A DNA stretch of 64,000 bases from JACCZR01 sp963844805 (GCA_963844805.1 CAWJPU010000012.1:186001-250000); one strand, 5' to 3'. Counted from the stretch's first letter, positions 35,734-44,981 are shown. Numbers and translations: made by a program. Notes: a model not told the origin generated them from the letters alone.

Positions 35734-36552
35734 CTAGGGGTGAGCTTTGCCCACCCTCTTCTTCAGCCGCCGCTGCTTGAGCCGCCCGGCGGCGAGCGCC
35801 GGGCCGATGACCTTCTCGCCCAGTCGCGGCCAGAGGTCGATCGCCCGGATCAGCGGGCCGCGGCGGCGCGGCAGGACCGTGACCGGGCGCGGCTTGTCGA
35901 CCAGGCGGCCGACCGCCTCGGCCACCGCGCGCGGCTGAAGCAGCACGCCCGGCGAAGGAGGCCGCGGCGTCGGGGTCGTCGAGCTTGTCGTGCAGCATCG
36001 GCGTCCAGATGCCGTCGGGGCAGACGCAGGAGATGTCGATCCCCTTCACGCCCGCCTGGCGCAGGTCGTAGAGCGTGCCGAGGCTGAACGCCATCGCGGC
36101 GTGCTTGGAGGCTCCGTAGACGGCCTCGCCCGGTGCGGCCACGATGCCCGCCAGCGACACGACGTTGATCACGTGGCCGCGGCCGGCTGCGCGCATCGGC
36201 TCCAGCGCGGCCAGCGTGCCGTTGATCGTCCCGAGCGCGTTGACCTCGATCATCAGCCGCCGCGTGTCCTCGCTCTGCTCCCAGGCGGGGCCGGTCACGA
36301 GCACGCCCGCGTTGTTGACCCATACGTCGAGCCGACGGGTCGCGCGCGGCCGCCGCCGCGCGGCAGGCCTCGGCGTCGCGCACGTCGAGCGCGGATGCGT
36401 ACGCGCCGCCGCCCAGCTCGCGCGGCCGCGCGCTCGGCGGCCTCGGCGTCGACGTCGGTCACGTGGACCACCAGCCCGCGCTCGGCCAGCACGCGGGCGA
36501 TCTCCAGGCCGAGCCCGCGTGCCGCCCCGGTGACCAGGGCTCCGCCGCTCAA
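35734..36552 (-). CDS. Short-chain dehydrogenase, frameshifted
   Basis: 273 codons. The start is TTG 36552, which overlaps the stop of the upstream SDR (TTGA). TGAARGLGLEIARVLAERG is the cofactor motif, WVNNAGVLVTGP and VVSLAG follow, and YGASKHAAMAFS gives Tyr-x3-Lys. The C-terminus is LKQRRLKKRVGKAHP, strongly basic. Three indels (near 36420, 36345 and 35950) are needed. It is probably an NAD(P)-dependent oxidoreductase of a lipid-like or sterol-like substrate, which is inference. Confidence 0.82.
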
Positions 36553-37496
36553 GCGGTGGCGGCGGCCTGGCCGAAGGTGGGGTGCACCTGGGTGAGCTCC
36601 TCGGAGACCTCCCACAGGCGCCGGGCGGCCTCCTCGTCGCGCGCCGCGCCGGCGGTGCCCACCAGCTTGGGGTGGCCGCGCTGCTCGCCGATGCCGTCGG
36701 GCCCCGCGTAGGAGCCACCCGGCAGGCCGGGCTCGGTGGCGGCGTAGAGGGTGGGAAGCGCGCCCATCTCCTCGCTCTGGGCGATGACCAGGTTGCTCAC
36801 CCACATCAGCATGTCCTCGGCGCGCGTGAGCAGGCCGTTGCCGCCCCCGCCGCGCGACTGCAGGTTGGTGGCGGAGTAGCCGGGGTGGGCGGCCATCGAC
36901 AGCAGTGGCGAGCGCGCCGCCTCCGCGCGGCGCTGGAGCTCGAAGGCGAACAGCAGGTTGGCCAGCTTGGACTGGCCGTAGGCGGTCCAGCGGAAGTAGC
37001 GCTTCGTGCCCTGCAGGTCGTCGAAGTCGATGCCCCGCACCGTGCGGTGGGCGCCGCTGGACAGGGTCACCACGCGCGGCTCGGAGCCGCGCTCCAGGCG
37101 CTCGAGCAGGAGCCCGGTGAGCGCGAAGTGCCCGAGGTGGTTGGTGCCCAGCTGCATCTCGAAGCCGTCCTTGGTCTCGCGGCGCGGGATCGCCATCAGG
37201 CCGGCGTTGTTGACCAGCAGGTCCAGGCGGTCGTGCTCGAGCCCCTCGGCGAAGGCGTGCACCGAGTTGAGGTCGGCCAGGTCGAGCTTGGCCACCTCCA
37301 CGGCGGCGCCCGGCGCCGCGTCGCGGATGGAGGCCGCGGCCTGCTCGCCCTTCTCGGTGTTGCGGCAGGCCAGGACCACGGCGGCGCCCTTCCTGGCCAG
37401 CTCCCGGGCGGTGATCGCGCCCAGGCCGCTGTTGGCACCGGTCACCACGGCGGTGCGCCCGCTCTGGTCGGGGATGTCCTCCGCGGTCCAGCTCAC
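36549..37496 (-). CDS. SDR oxidoreductase (protochlorophyllide-reductase/RDH-like)
   Basis: 315 aa from GTG 37496, intact. QSGRTAVVTGANSGLGAITARELARKGAAVVLACRN has the TGxxxGxG motif. DLLVNNAGLMAIP, GTNHLGHFALTGLLL, TLSSGAHR and AYGQSKLANLLFAFEL (Tyr-x3-Lys) place it with light-independent POR-like/retinol-dehydrogenase-like SDRs common in actinobacteria. It is translationally coupled to the downstream SDR and lies 12 nt from plsC. Confidence 0.9.
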   Translation of the reverse strand: MSWTAEDIPDQSGRTAVVTGANSGLGAITARELARKGAAVVLACRNTEKGEQAAASIRDAAPGAAVEVAKLDLADLNSVHAFAEGLEHDRLDLLVNNAGLMAIPRRETKDGFEMQLGTNHLGHFALTGLLLERLERGSEPRVVTLSSGAHRTVRGIDFDDLQGTKRYFRWTAYGQSKLANLLFAFELQRRAEAARSPLLSMAAHPGYSATNLQSRGGGGNGLLTRAEDMLMWVSNLVIAQSEEMGALPTLYAATEPGLPGGSYAGPDGIGEQRGHPKLVGTAGAARDEEAARRLWEVSEELTQVHPTFGQAAATA

Positions 37497-37508
37497 GCCG
37501 GTCCGACG

Positions 37509-38239
37509 CTATCGGCGGCGCCGAAAGAGCGCCAGGCCGCCGAGGCCCAGCGCGGTGACCGCGGCGGCGACCAGCGTGGGCCGGGAGCGCAGCCGCCGGT
37601 ACTCGCCGCTCACCTCGGGCCACAGCTTGTCGTCGATCAGCTCGCCGGCGGCTTCGGGCGTGGGCGGCAGCTGGTCGGCGGGGATCGGCTCGCCGAAGGC
37701 CACCTGCACCCGCTTGGGCTTCGGGATCGGCCCTATCAGGAGGTCCTCGGTGCCGGTGATCGCGCAGGGCACCAGCGGCGCCCCGCTCTCCAGCGCCAGC
37801 CGTCCTGCGCCCCGGCGCGGGGTGCCCAGGTCGTCGGGGTCGCGCACGCGCGTGCCCTCGGGGAACAGGGCGAGCAGCCCGCCCTGGTCGAGGATGGTGC
37901 GGGCGGTGAGCAGCGCCGCGTCGTCGGCCTCACCGCGCTTGACCGGGAAGGCGCCCAGGCGCGCGAGCGACCGGGCCCCAGCGGCCGCGGAACAGCTCGG
38001 TCTTGGCCATGAAGCGCAGCCGCCGCTCGGTGCACACGCGCGAGGAAGAACGAGTCGCCGAAGCTCTTGTGGTTGGGGGCCAGGATCGCCGCCCCGCTGT
38101 CGGGGATCCGGTCGGCGCCCTCGATGTGCATGCGAAACCACAGCCGCATGGCCGGCCCGAGCGTGCCGGACACCAAGGCGTAGAGGGGTTTGGAGACGCC
38201 CTTCTCGCGGGCGTAGCGGTGTGCCTCCTCGTCGGTCAC
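37509..38239 (-). CDS. 1-acyl-sn-glycerol-3-phosphate acyltransferase (PlsC-like), frameshifted
   Basis: About 243 codons from GTG 38239 with AAAGGTGAG upstream. NHKSFGD is the HxxxxD catalytic motif, and LFPEGTRVRD the second conserved block. A C-terminal membrane segment (LVAAAVTALGLGGLALFRRRR) anchors it. Indels lie near 38040 and 37977. It acylates lysophosphatidic acid to phosphatidic acid during phospholipid synthesis. Confidence 0.88.
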
Positions 38240-38291
38240 AGCGCGAAGTCTCACCTTTCTTTCGGCCGTCGGTCCTGAAAGGCTTTCGCGC

Positions 38292-38441
38292 ATGGCGGAG
38301 AACGAGGCGGCCGGGCCACTCCCGGGAGGCGATGACGTGTGCCCCGACTGCGACGGCACCGGGGTAGTAGCGGCAGGCGTCTGCGACACCTGCGGCGGGA
38401 CCGGCTGGGTGGATCAGGCCCAGGCGGAGCCCGGAAGCTGA
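38292..38441 (+). CDS. 49-aa DnaJ-zinc-finger-like mini protein
   Basis: ATG 38292 to TGA 38441. It contains CPDCDGTG and CDTCGGTG separated by 8 residues, the CxxCxGxG repeat of the DnaJ cysteine-rich domain. Only one zinc site (two repeats) fits, in an otherwise short Ala/Gly-rich peptide. It could be a zinc-binding adaptor. It is divergent from plsC by 52 nt and ends 4 nt before the convergent neighbour. Confidence 0.65.
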   Translation: MAENEAAGPLPGGDDVCPDCDGTGVVAAGVCDTCGGTGWVDQAQAEPGS

Positions 38442-38445
38442 GCGG

Positions 38446-38808
38446 CTAGGCCGAGACCCCCTCGGCCGCGAGCCACCCGGCCACGTGGTCCGGGGGCGAG
38501 CCGTCGAACTCGGCGCGGGCCGCCAGGCGCAGCAGCTCCTCCCGCGGCGCGCCGAGCTCGTCGCGCCGGTGTGCCAGGTACACCGCGACCGCGGCGGTCA
38601 TCAGCAGCACCGGGTCGTCTCCCTCGGGATCGATCCGGCCCACCTCCTCGGCGACCCGCTCGTCGATGTCCTCGATTGCCGTGACCGGCTCGTCGGCGTC
38701 CTCGGTGCGCTCCTGCAGCTCCTCGACGAGATCGTTGCCGGGGTCGGTCACCTCGGCGGCGCGACGGACGACCTCGGACAGCGTTGGGGTGGAGGGCTCG
38801 GTCGGCAT
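38446..38808 (-). CDS. Hypothetical acidic protein
   Basis: 120 aa from ATG 38808. Strongly acidic and predicted helical: LSEVVRRAAEVTDPGNDLVEELQERTEDADEPVTAIEDIDERVAEEVGRIDPEGDDPVLLMTAAVAVYLAHRRDELG. No recognised domain and no membrane segment. It precedes rnd on the same strand (stop of rnd 38838 is downstream of this start by 30 nt reading leftward), so the two may be co-transcribed. Confidence 0.65.
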   Translation of the reverse strand: MPTEPSTPTLSEVVRRAAEVTDPGNDLVEELQERTEDADEPVTAIEDIDERVAEEVGRIDPEGDDPVLLMTAAVAVYLAHRRDELGAPREELLRLAARAEFDGSPPDHVAGWLAAEGVSA

Positions 38809-38837
38809 GCCGAGGCCTTACCCCGCCACGGCGCTAT

Positions 38838-39989
38838 TCAGACCTCGTCGAGCTCGAGTCGCGAGCCCTCGGACACCGACACCGACCGCCGTCCCGCCAG
38901 CAGCTCCTCCAGCTCCCTTCCCACCAGCTCGTGGCGCCAGCCCGCCGCCACGCGCGCGCGGGGCGCGTCACCTCCGCGCAGGGAGGAGACCAGCTCCGAG
39001 ATCTCGGCCTGGGTGGCCACCAGCTCCGTCGCCACCTCGGCCTCCTGGGCGCGGTGGCGGACAACCGCCTGGGCGAGCGCGACGACCGGGGCGTCGCGCG
39101 AGTCGCGCGGCGGGGCGCCGCCGGAGGGGGCCGCCACCTCGCGCTTCTCCCCGCGCTTGACGGCGTCGAGCAGCTCGCGGTGACGGCGGTGCAGCGTGGG
39201 CTGGGGCAGACCGCGGATCTCCTCCAGGGCCTCGCGGCTGCGGGGCATGCGGCGGGCGACCTCGGTCAGGGCCTGATCGGGCAGGATCGAGGTGGCGGCG
39301 CGGTCGGCGCGCTCGGCGGTCGCCTCGCGCCAGTCGATCAGCTCGCGCGCCACGCCCCGGCCCTGCGCGCTCAGCCGCCCGAGCTTGGGCAGCCGCTCGA
39401 ACAGCCGCTGGGGATCGCGCGCGTCGCTGGAGCTCTCGAGCGGATGGCACTCCTCCAGCGCCCACTCCAGCCGCCCCCGCTCCTCGAGGCGCTGCTGGAG
39501 GGTCTCGCCGAGGGCGAGCAGGCGGCTGGCGTCGGCCCGGGCGTAGGAGAGCTGGGCGTCGGTCAGCGGGCGGCGGTCCCAGCGGGTGAAGCCCTCGCCG
39601 CCCTTGAGCTTCACTCCCAGCACCCGGCGCACCAGCGACTCGTAGCCCTCCTGGGGGCCCAGCCCGAGGAAGCCGGCGGCCACCTGGGTGTCGAACAGGC
39701 AGCGGACCTCGGTGCGCCACTCGCGGCGAAGCAGGGCGACGTCCTGGCGCCCGGCGTGCATCACCACCTCGATCGCGGGGTCGGCCAGCGCGGCAGCCAG
39801 CGGCGCGGGGTCGAAGTCGCCCTCCAGCGGGTCCAGCACGTCGGTGCGCACGCCGTCCTCGGCGTCGGGGTCGGGAACGGCGACCTGGATCAGGCACAGC
39901 AGCGCCCGGTAGCGGCGCTCGGACATGAACTCGGTGTCGACGGCGAGGCGGCCGTGCTCGGCCGCCAGCGCGGCGATCTGCTGGGTCAC
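38838..39989 (-). CDS. rnd: Ribonuclease D
   Basis: 383 aa from GTG 39989. The DEDD exonuclease motifs are visible: LAVDTEFMSERRYRALLCLIQVAVPD (Exo I), VMHAGRQDVALLRRE (Exo II) and LSYARADASRLLAL (Exo III, Y-x3-D). HRDC-like helices follow (ARELIDWREATAERADRAATSILPDQALTEVARRMP). It trims tRNA 3' ends from the 3' terminus. No frameshift is seen. Confidence 0.93.
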   Translation of the reverse strand: MTQQIAALAAEHGRLAVDTEFMSERRYRALLCLIQVAVPDPDAEDGVRTDVLDPLEGDFDPAPLAAALADPAIEVVMHAGRQDVALLRREWRTEVRCLFDTQVAAGFLGLGPQEGYESLVRRVLGVKLKGGEGFTRWDRRPLTDAQLSYARADASRLLALGETLQQRLEERGRLEWALEECHPLESSSDARDPQRLFERLPKLGRLSAQGRGVARELIDWREATAERADRAATSILPDQALTEVARRMPRSREALEEIRGLPQPTLHRRHRELLDAVKRGEKREVAAPSGGAPPRDSRDAPVVALAQAVVRHRAQEAEVATELVATQAEISELVSSLRGGDAPRARVAAGWRHELVGRELEELLAGRRSVSVSEGSRLELDEV

Positions 39990-40002
39990 GTGCCCGACGC
40001 TA

Positions 40003-40008
40003 CATACT
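40003..40008 (+). promoter_or_regulatory. -10-like hexamer of a leaderless-type promoter
   Basis: CATACT lies 8 nt before GTG 40017, in the 27-nt gap to the divergent rnd start. Confidence 0.35.
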
Positions 40009-40016
40009 GGGCGGTC

Positions 40017-41330
40017 GTGCGCCGCGTCCTAGTCGCCCTCGCCCTGGCCTCCCTCGGGCTCCCCGCCGCCGCTTACTCGCGCACGGAGGAGGTCGGCCGG
40101 TCGGCCCAGGGCCGGCCGATCACCGCTGTGCGCGTGGGCAACCCGAACGCGCCCCGCAAGGTCCTGGTGGTGGGCGCGATCCACGGAAACGAGCGGGCGG
40201 GCGTCGCCGTGAGCCGCCGGCTGCGCCGGGCCCGGCCGCCGCGTGGAACGGAGCTGTGGCTGATCGACGCGGTGAACCCCGACGGCGTGCAAGCCGGGCG
40301 GCGGCAGAACGCGCGCGGGGTGGACCTCAACCGCAACTTTCCCGTCGGCTGGCGCGCCGGCGGGCGCCCGTTCGACACCTTCTACCCCGGCCCCGAGCCC
40401 TTCTCGGAGCCCGAGTCGCGCGTGGTCCGCGACCTGACCCTGCGCATCCGCCCGCGGGTGACCGTCTGGTACCACCAGATGAAGAACCTGGTGACCAAGC
40501 GCACCGGGGGCGACGTCCGGGTGGAGGCGGTCTACGCGCGCAGCGCGCGCATGCGCCACCGCCGCCTGGCCCCGCTGCCCGGCCTGGCCACCAGCTGGCA
40601 GAACCGCACCGTGCGCGGCTCGACGGCGTTCGTGGTCGAGCTGCCCGGCGGACGGCTGCCCTCGCGCTCCACCCGCCGCCACGCCGGAGCGGTGCTGGCC
40701 GTGGCCAGGGCGGTGTCGCCGCCGCGCACGGTGCGCAAGCGCATCCCCTTCGGCGAGGACCGAAAGCGCCAGACGCGCGCCTACGCCCGGCGCCACTACG
40801 GGATCGACTCCTTCACGCTCGACCGCCCACGCGTGATCGTCGAGCACTACACCGCGAGCAACAGCTTCTCGTCCGCCTACAACACCTTCGCCGGCAACCG
40901 GCCCGACCCCGAGCTGCACGAGCTGCCCGGGGTCTGCGCGCACTACGTGATCGACAGGCGCGGGCGCATCTACGACCTGGTGCCGACCAACATCATGTGC
41001 CGCCACACCGTGGGGCTGAACTACACCGCGATCGGCATCGAGCACGTGGGCACGAGCGACGGCGGCGTGCTGCGCAACCGGCGCCAGATCGCCGCCTCGC
41101 TGCGGCTCACACGCCACCTGCAGGGCCGCTACGGGATCCGCACCGGCGACGTGATCGGCCACAACGAGAGCCTGCGCAGCCGCTTCCACCGCGAGCGCGT
41201 GGCCCGGCTGCGCAACCAGACCCACGGCGACTTCCGCCGCGCCTCCATGCGCCGCTACCGGCGCGCGCTTGATGCGCCAGCCCGCGCCGCTCTCCGTGCG
41301 CTAGGCGTGGCCGCCCCCCGGGCCGGGTAG
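40017..41330 (+). CDS. Secreted fusion of M14 zinc peptidase and amidase_2 (peptidoglycan hydrolase)
   Basis: 437 aa from GTG 40017, intact. A signal peptide (VLVALALASLGLPAAAYS) precedes an M14 carboxypeptidase-like domain (~20-235): HGNE zinc motif, GVDLNRNFP substrate Arg block, WYHQ third zinc ligand and VVELPGG catalytic Glu. A second domain (~270-410) has amidase_2/PGRP features: HYTAS, RHTVGLNYTAIGIEHVG and IGHNESL. The pair would cut a peptide C-terminal residue and the amide between MurNAc and L-Ala, acting on cell-wall peptides outside the membrane. The individual domains are secure; joint activity is inference. Confidence 0.88.
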   Translation: MRRVLVALALASLGLPAAAYSRTEEVGRSAQGRPITAVRVGNPNAPRKVLVVGAIHGNERAGVAVSRRLRRARPPRGTELWLIDAVNPDGVQAGRRQNARGVDLNRNFPVGWRAGGRPFDTFYPGPEPFSEPESRVVRDLTLRIRPRVTVWYHQMKNLVTKRTGGDVRVEAVYARSARMRHRRLAPLPGLATSWQNRTVRGSTAFVVELPGGRLPSRSTRRHAGAVLAVARAVSPPRTVRKRIPFGEDRKRQTRAYARRHYGIDSFTLDRPRVIVEHYTASNSFSSAYNTFAGNRPDPELHELPGVCAHYVIDRRGRIYDLVPTNIMCRHTVGLNYTAIGIEHVGTSDGGVLRNRRQIAASLRLTRHLQGRYGIRTGDVIGHNESLRSRFHRERVARLRNQTHGDFRRASMRRYRRALDAPARAALRALGVAAPRAG

Positions 41331-41342
41331 TCCCGTTTGGGG

Positions 41343-42257
41343 GTGGTTACTTACCTGCTCGGCATAGGCGTGGCGCTGGCGGCCGCGAGCTCGTACAGCG
41401 TCGGCGTTCTGCTCCAGTCGCTCGAGGCGCGCGACGTGCCCTCCTCCGAGTCGCTGCGGCTCTCCCTGCTGAAGAACCTCGTCTCCCGCAAGCGCTGGGT
41501 GCTGGGGACCCTCTGCGTGATCCTCGGCTGGGCGCTCCAGGCCGCCGCGTTGGGCCTCGCGCCGCTCACCGTCGTTCAGCCGGCGCTGGCCGTCGGGCTG
41601 TTCGTGCTGCTGTTCGCCGGCGAGCGGCTGTCGGACGAGCACGTCACCAGGCGCGAGGTGCTGGCCATCCTCGCCATCGCCCTCGGCGTGGCCGGGCTGG
41701 GGCTGGCCTCACCCAAGGACGCGGACGGCGGCGCGGCGGCCGCGTCGGTGATCGGCCCGACGCTGGCCGTGTTCGCGGTGATCGCGCTGGCGCCCTACCT
41801 GCTGCGAGGGCGCACCGTGCCGGTGCTCGTGGTGATCAGCGCCGGGCTGGCCTACGCCTGCTCGGGCTTCATGACCAAGTTCGTGGCCGACGCCTTCTCG
41901 GAGGAGCGCATCGTCGCGGCCTTCGCCTGGCTGGGCGGCACGGCCGTCGCGGCGCTCGTCGGCCTGGTCAGCGAGATGACGGCGCTCCAGAGGCGCTCGG
42001 CGATCCGGGTGTTCCCCGGCGTCCTCGTGATCCAGATCGTGCTGGCGGTGCTGTGCGCGCCGCTGCTCGCCGGTGAGCAGTGGAGCACCGAGCCCTTCAA
42101 GCTGGCCGTGCTGGGCGTCTCGCTGGTGGTGCTCGCTGCCGGGACCGCCGTGCTGGCCAGCGCCGGCGCGGTCGCGGCCATCGTGAGCAGCGACGACGCT
42201 ACTTCCGCATCGCCTCCGCCGCCTGCACACGAGCGCGCCGAGCAGGCCCCTGCGTGA
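41343..42257 (+). CDS. DMT-type (EamA-like) membrane protein, copy 1
   Basis: About 304 aa from GTG 41343; TTG 41337 is an alternative start. Eight to ten hydrophobic helices, with the conserved SEMTALQRRSAIRVFPG and GEQW before the last pair. This resembles actinobacterial DMT-superfamily proteins of unknown substrate. Its paralog is at 44017. The C-terminus overlaps the convergent pssA by 59 bp, so its end may be shorter. Confidence 0.8.
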   Translation: MVTYLLGIGVALAAASSYSVGVLLQSLEARDVPSSESLRLSLLKNLVSRKRWVLGTLCVILGWALQAAALGLAPLTVVQPALAVGLFVLLFAGERLSDEHVTRREVLAILAIALGVAGLGLASPKDADGGAAAASVIGPTLAVFAVIALAPYLLRGRTVPVLVVISAGLAYACSGFMTKFVADAFSEERIVAAFAWLGGTAVAALVGLVSEMTALQRRSAIRVFPGVLVIQIVLAVLCAPLLAGEQWSTEPFKLAVLGVSLVVLAAGTAVLASAGAVAAIVSSDDATSASPPPPAHERAEQAPA

Positions 42258-42774
42258 GTCGCCTGACCTCCGCGAGGGTGGGGAAGGGGATGCGGCTGAC
42301 CATCAGCAGGCTCAGCACGAACACGGCCGCGAGCGTCAGCCCGCGTGGAGCCTGGACCGCCGCCAGCCCGGCGACGATCAGGCCCGACGGGGGAATCGAC
42401 AGGCCCACGAAGCGCTTGCGCGATTCCGCGTCGACCTGGAACCGCGCCAGGCGGTAGGCCCCGCAGAGCAGGTAGCCAAGGCACACCGCGATGCCCGCCA
42501 CCGGCACCGACTCCAGCGTGCTGAGGTAGACGGCGAGCGCGGGCACGATCCCGAAGGAGACGAGGTCGGCCAGCGAGTCCAGCTGCGAGCCGAACTCGCA
42601 CTCGCTGCGGGTCAGGCGGGCGACGAGCCCGTCGACCGAGTCGAACAGGGCGGCGGCGGCGACGCAGCCGGCCGCCCAGGCGAAGTCGCCCTGCTGAGCG
42701 AGGATGAGCGCCAGGAACCCGGCGGCCAGGTTGCCGCTGGTGAGCAGGTTGGCGAGGCTGACGCGCTGGCTCAC
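42199..42774 (-). CDS. pssA: CDP-diacylglycerol-serine O-phosphatidyltransferase
   Basis: 191 aa from GTG 42774, coupled to psd by GTGA. The CDP-alcohol phosphatidyltransferase motif DSVDGLVARLTRSECEFGSQLDSLAD carries all conserved Asp/Gly/Arg residues. Several helices follow (GIVPALAVYL, GIAVCLGYLLCGAY, LTLAAVFVLSLLMV). It makes phosphatidylserine from CDP-diacylglycerol and serine in the membrane. Its product feeds the adjacent decarboxylase. Confidence 0.92.
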   Translation of the reverse strand: MSQRVSLANLLTSGNLAAGFLALILAQQGDFAWAAGCVAAAALFDSVDGLVARLTRSECEFGSQLDSLADLVSFGIVPALAVYLSTLESVPVAGIAVCLGYLLCGAYRLARFQVDAESRKRFVGLSIPPSGLIVAGLAAVQAPRGLTLAAVFVLSLLMVSRIPFPTLAEVRRLTQGPARRARVQAAEAMRK

Positions 42775-43409
42775 GCGGAAGCTCTCACGGTGCGCGCGAT
42801 CGGCGTGACTCCGGCGCGGACGCGCTGGCCCGGACGTACGAGGGACTCGAAACGATCGCGGGGGAGCAGCACCTCGGTGCGCGAGCCCAGGTGGATCAGG
42901 CCCACGCGCTGGCCGGCGGTGACGCCCGCCCCGAGGTCGGTCCAAGAGGTGATCTTGCGCGCGAGCATCCCGGCGATCTGGACCACCACTACCCGTCCGG
43001 AGCTTCCGTCTATCGCCATCCGCTTGCGCAGGTTGTCCGCGGAGCGCCCCAGGAAGGCCGGCGCGTAGCCGCCGCCGATCTCCTCGTCCGCCGCTATTCG
43101 GCCGGAGGCCGGGCTGCGGATCACGTGGACGTTGTGGATGGAGAGGAAGGTGCTCACGCGCAGGGCGGGCTCCTCCATCCAGGGGTCCGTGGCGTCGTCG
43201 ACCCCGACGATCACGCCGTCCGCGCTGGCGTAGACGGTGTCGTCGTCGGGCTCGAGGTCGCGCTCGGGGTCGCGGAAGAAGAGGAGGCTCGCGAGGGCGG
43301 TGCCGGCGGACATCCAGCCCGCGCGCCGGCCGGTCAGGGCCACCAGGAGGTCGGCGATCGCCGCCCAGGCCACGTAGCGCCGCGCCTCCCGCAGCGCGCG
43401 CCAGCTCAC
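42771..43409 (-). CDS. psd: Phosphatidylserine decarboxylase
   Basis: 212 aa from GTG 43409, overlapping the upstream methyltransferase stop. FFRDPERD, ADGVIVGVDD, FLSIHNVHVIRSPASG and the pyruvoyl-forming LGSRTEV (Gly-Ser near residue 173) are present. This short form (~210 aa) matches the archaeal/actinobacterial-type Psd with GSR as cleavage site. It decarboxylates phosphatidylserine to phosphatidylethanolamine. Between pssA and a methyltransferase of the same operon. Confidence 0.93.
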   Translation of the reverse strand: MSWRALREARRYVAWAAIADLLVALTGRRAGWMSAGTALASLLFFRDPERDLEPDDDTVYASADGVIVGVDDATDPWMEEPALRVSTFLSIHNVHVIRSPASGRIAADEEIGGGYAPAFLGRSADNLRKRMAIDGSSGRVVVVQIAGMLARKITSWTDLGAGVTAGQRVGLIHLGSRTEVLLPRDRFESLVRPGQRVRAGVTPIARTVRASA

Positions 43410-43967
43410 TGGGAGCACCGGAACAGGAAGGCCGGGGGCACGTTGATCGGCGAGATCCGGCGCTCGACCTCGGCGAAGCGGCGCTGGAGCTCGCGCTGGA
43501 TGAAAGGGGAGTACTGGAGGACGAGCATCACGCCGCGCGGCGTCAAGATCCTCGGCGACAGGTCGAGAACGCGCCGGCGCACGGGGGCCGGCAGCGAGGT
43601 GAAGGGTAGAGCCGACACGAGAACGTCGACCTCGGCGCCGTCGAGGTATCGCTCGACGTCCTCCGCCGAGCCCGCGCACGAGCGTGAGGCGCGGGTCGTC
43701 GAGCTCGCGCCGCACCCGGGCGGCCAGGCCCTCGTCGACCTCGAACGCGATCAGGCGGGCGTCGGGCCCCATCCTGCGCAGCAGCTCGCGCGTGTAGACG
43801 CCGCTGCCCGCGCCGAACTCGACGATCAGGCTCGGCGTCGGGGACGCGCGCGAGATCGAGCATGTCCGACACCGCCCGCCGGGACGTGGGCAGCAGGGCG
43901 CCCACAGCCCGAGGGTGCGCCAGGAACGACCGCAGAAAGCTCCCCCTCTCGCTGATCAGTCCTGCAT
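43406..43967 (-). CDS. Phospholipid N-methyltransferase-like protein (COG3963), frameshifted
   Basis: About 187 codons. Motif I is IVEFGAGSGVYTRELLRRM, followed by DARLIAFEVDEGLAARVRREL, LVSALPFTSLP and VMLVLQYSPFIQRELQRRF, the COG3963 (PmtA-like) pattern. The early LPTSRRAVSDMLDLA is also typical. At least three indels are needed (near 43850, 43675 and close to the start), and the start itself (ATG 43967) is uncertain. A PE N-methyltransferase role is inferred from the family and the psd-pssA operon. Confidence 0.75.
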
Positions 43968-44001
43968 ACCCGCTCGGGGCCTCCCTTATCCCGGGCGTGG
44001 C

Positions 44002-44007
44002 TATCGT
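44002..44007 (+). promoter_or_regulatory. -10-like hexamer of a leaderless-type promoter
   Basis: TATCGT lies 9 nt before ATG 44017 in the divergent gap. Confidence 0.35.
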
Positions 44008-44016
44008 CAGCCGCGA

Positions 44017-44981
44017 ATGGAGTCGACCGTCCTCGGGGCCCTAGCCGCGCTGGTCGCCTCGGGGCTGTTCAGCGCCGGGCTCGTGCTGCAGGCGACCGAG
44101 TCGCGCGAGATGGACTCGCGCTTCTCGCTCCATCTGGCCCTCATCCGCCGCCTTCTCTCGCGCCCGCGCTGGGTCCAGGGGACCCTGCTCACCTTCCTCG
44201 GCTACCCGTTCCACGTCCTGGCCCTGCTGTTGGCGCCGCTGTCGATCGTGCAGCCCGCCCTCGCGGCGGGCCTGCTGCTGCTGCTGGTCATCGGCGCGCG
44301 CACCCCGGGCGAGACCGTCCGCCGGCGCGACTGGACCGGCGTGGGGCGATCGTGATCGGCATCGCGGTCATGACCCTGAGCGCGCCCGAGCGGGCCGAGG
44401 TCGAGGCCCAGACCACGCCGCTGCTGGTCGCGCTGGTGCTGCTGGCGGCGGTGACGCTCGTGCCCTACGCCGTCGAGCGCGTGAAGGGCGAGTGCACGCC
44501 GGGCCTGACCACCATGGCCACGCTCGCCGCCGGCACCGCGTACGCCTTCAGCGGCATCACCAGCAAGCTGGTCTCCGACGACCTGGCCGACGACCGCGTC
44601 GCCTCGGCGATGGGCTGGCTGGCCGCCACCGCGCTGATCGCCGGGCTGGGCTTCCTGAGCCAGATCACCGCGCTCCAGCGCCGCTCGGCCACCCAGGTCG
44701 GGCCCGTGATCTACGTGGTGCCGGTGCTCGTCCCCGTGCTGCTCGCGCCGTTCCTCACCGGCGAGGACTGGGGCCAGACACCGCTGGGCGGCGCCGTGCT
44801 CGTGGTCTCGCTGCTGGTGGTGAGCGTCGGCGCGGGCCTGGTCAGCAGCTCAGGCCACGTGGGCCGCGCCACCGAGGGCGGCCCTGGCTGTCCCCCCAAT
44901 CGGGGCGGAGCGGCATACCTGACTCGCCCTGCTCGGTGCGCACGCCGAGCATCTGGTGCAGCTCCAGGTAGTCCTCGCTGA
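44017..44981 (+). CDS. DMT-type (EamA-like) membrane protein, copy 2, one frameshift
   Basis: About 321 codons from ATG 44017. It shares the motif layout of copy 1: SQITALQRRSATQVGPV and GEDW followed by a Val-rich helix, and a start with a similar helix order (GALAALVASGLFSAGLVLQATES). An indel lies near 44345. The last ~45 codons run antisense to the tmsB-like gene and may not be real. Function unknown; likely a membrane carrier. Confidence 0.75.
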
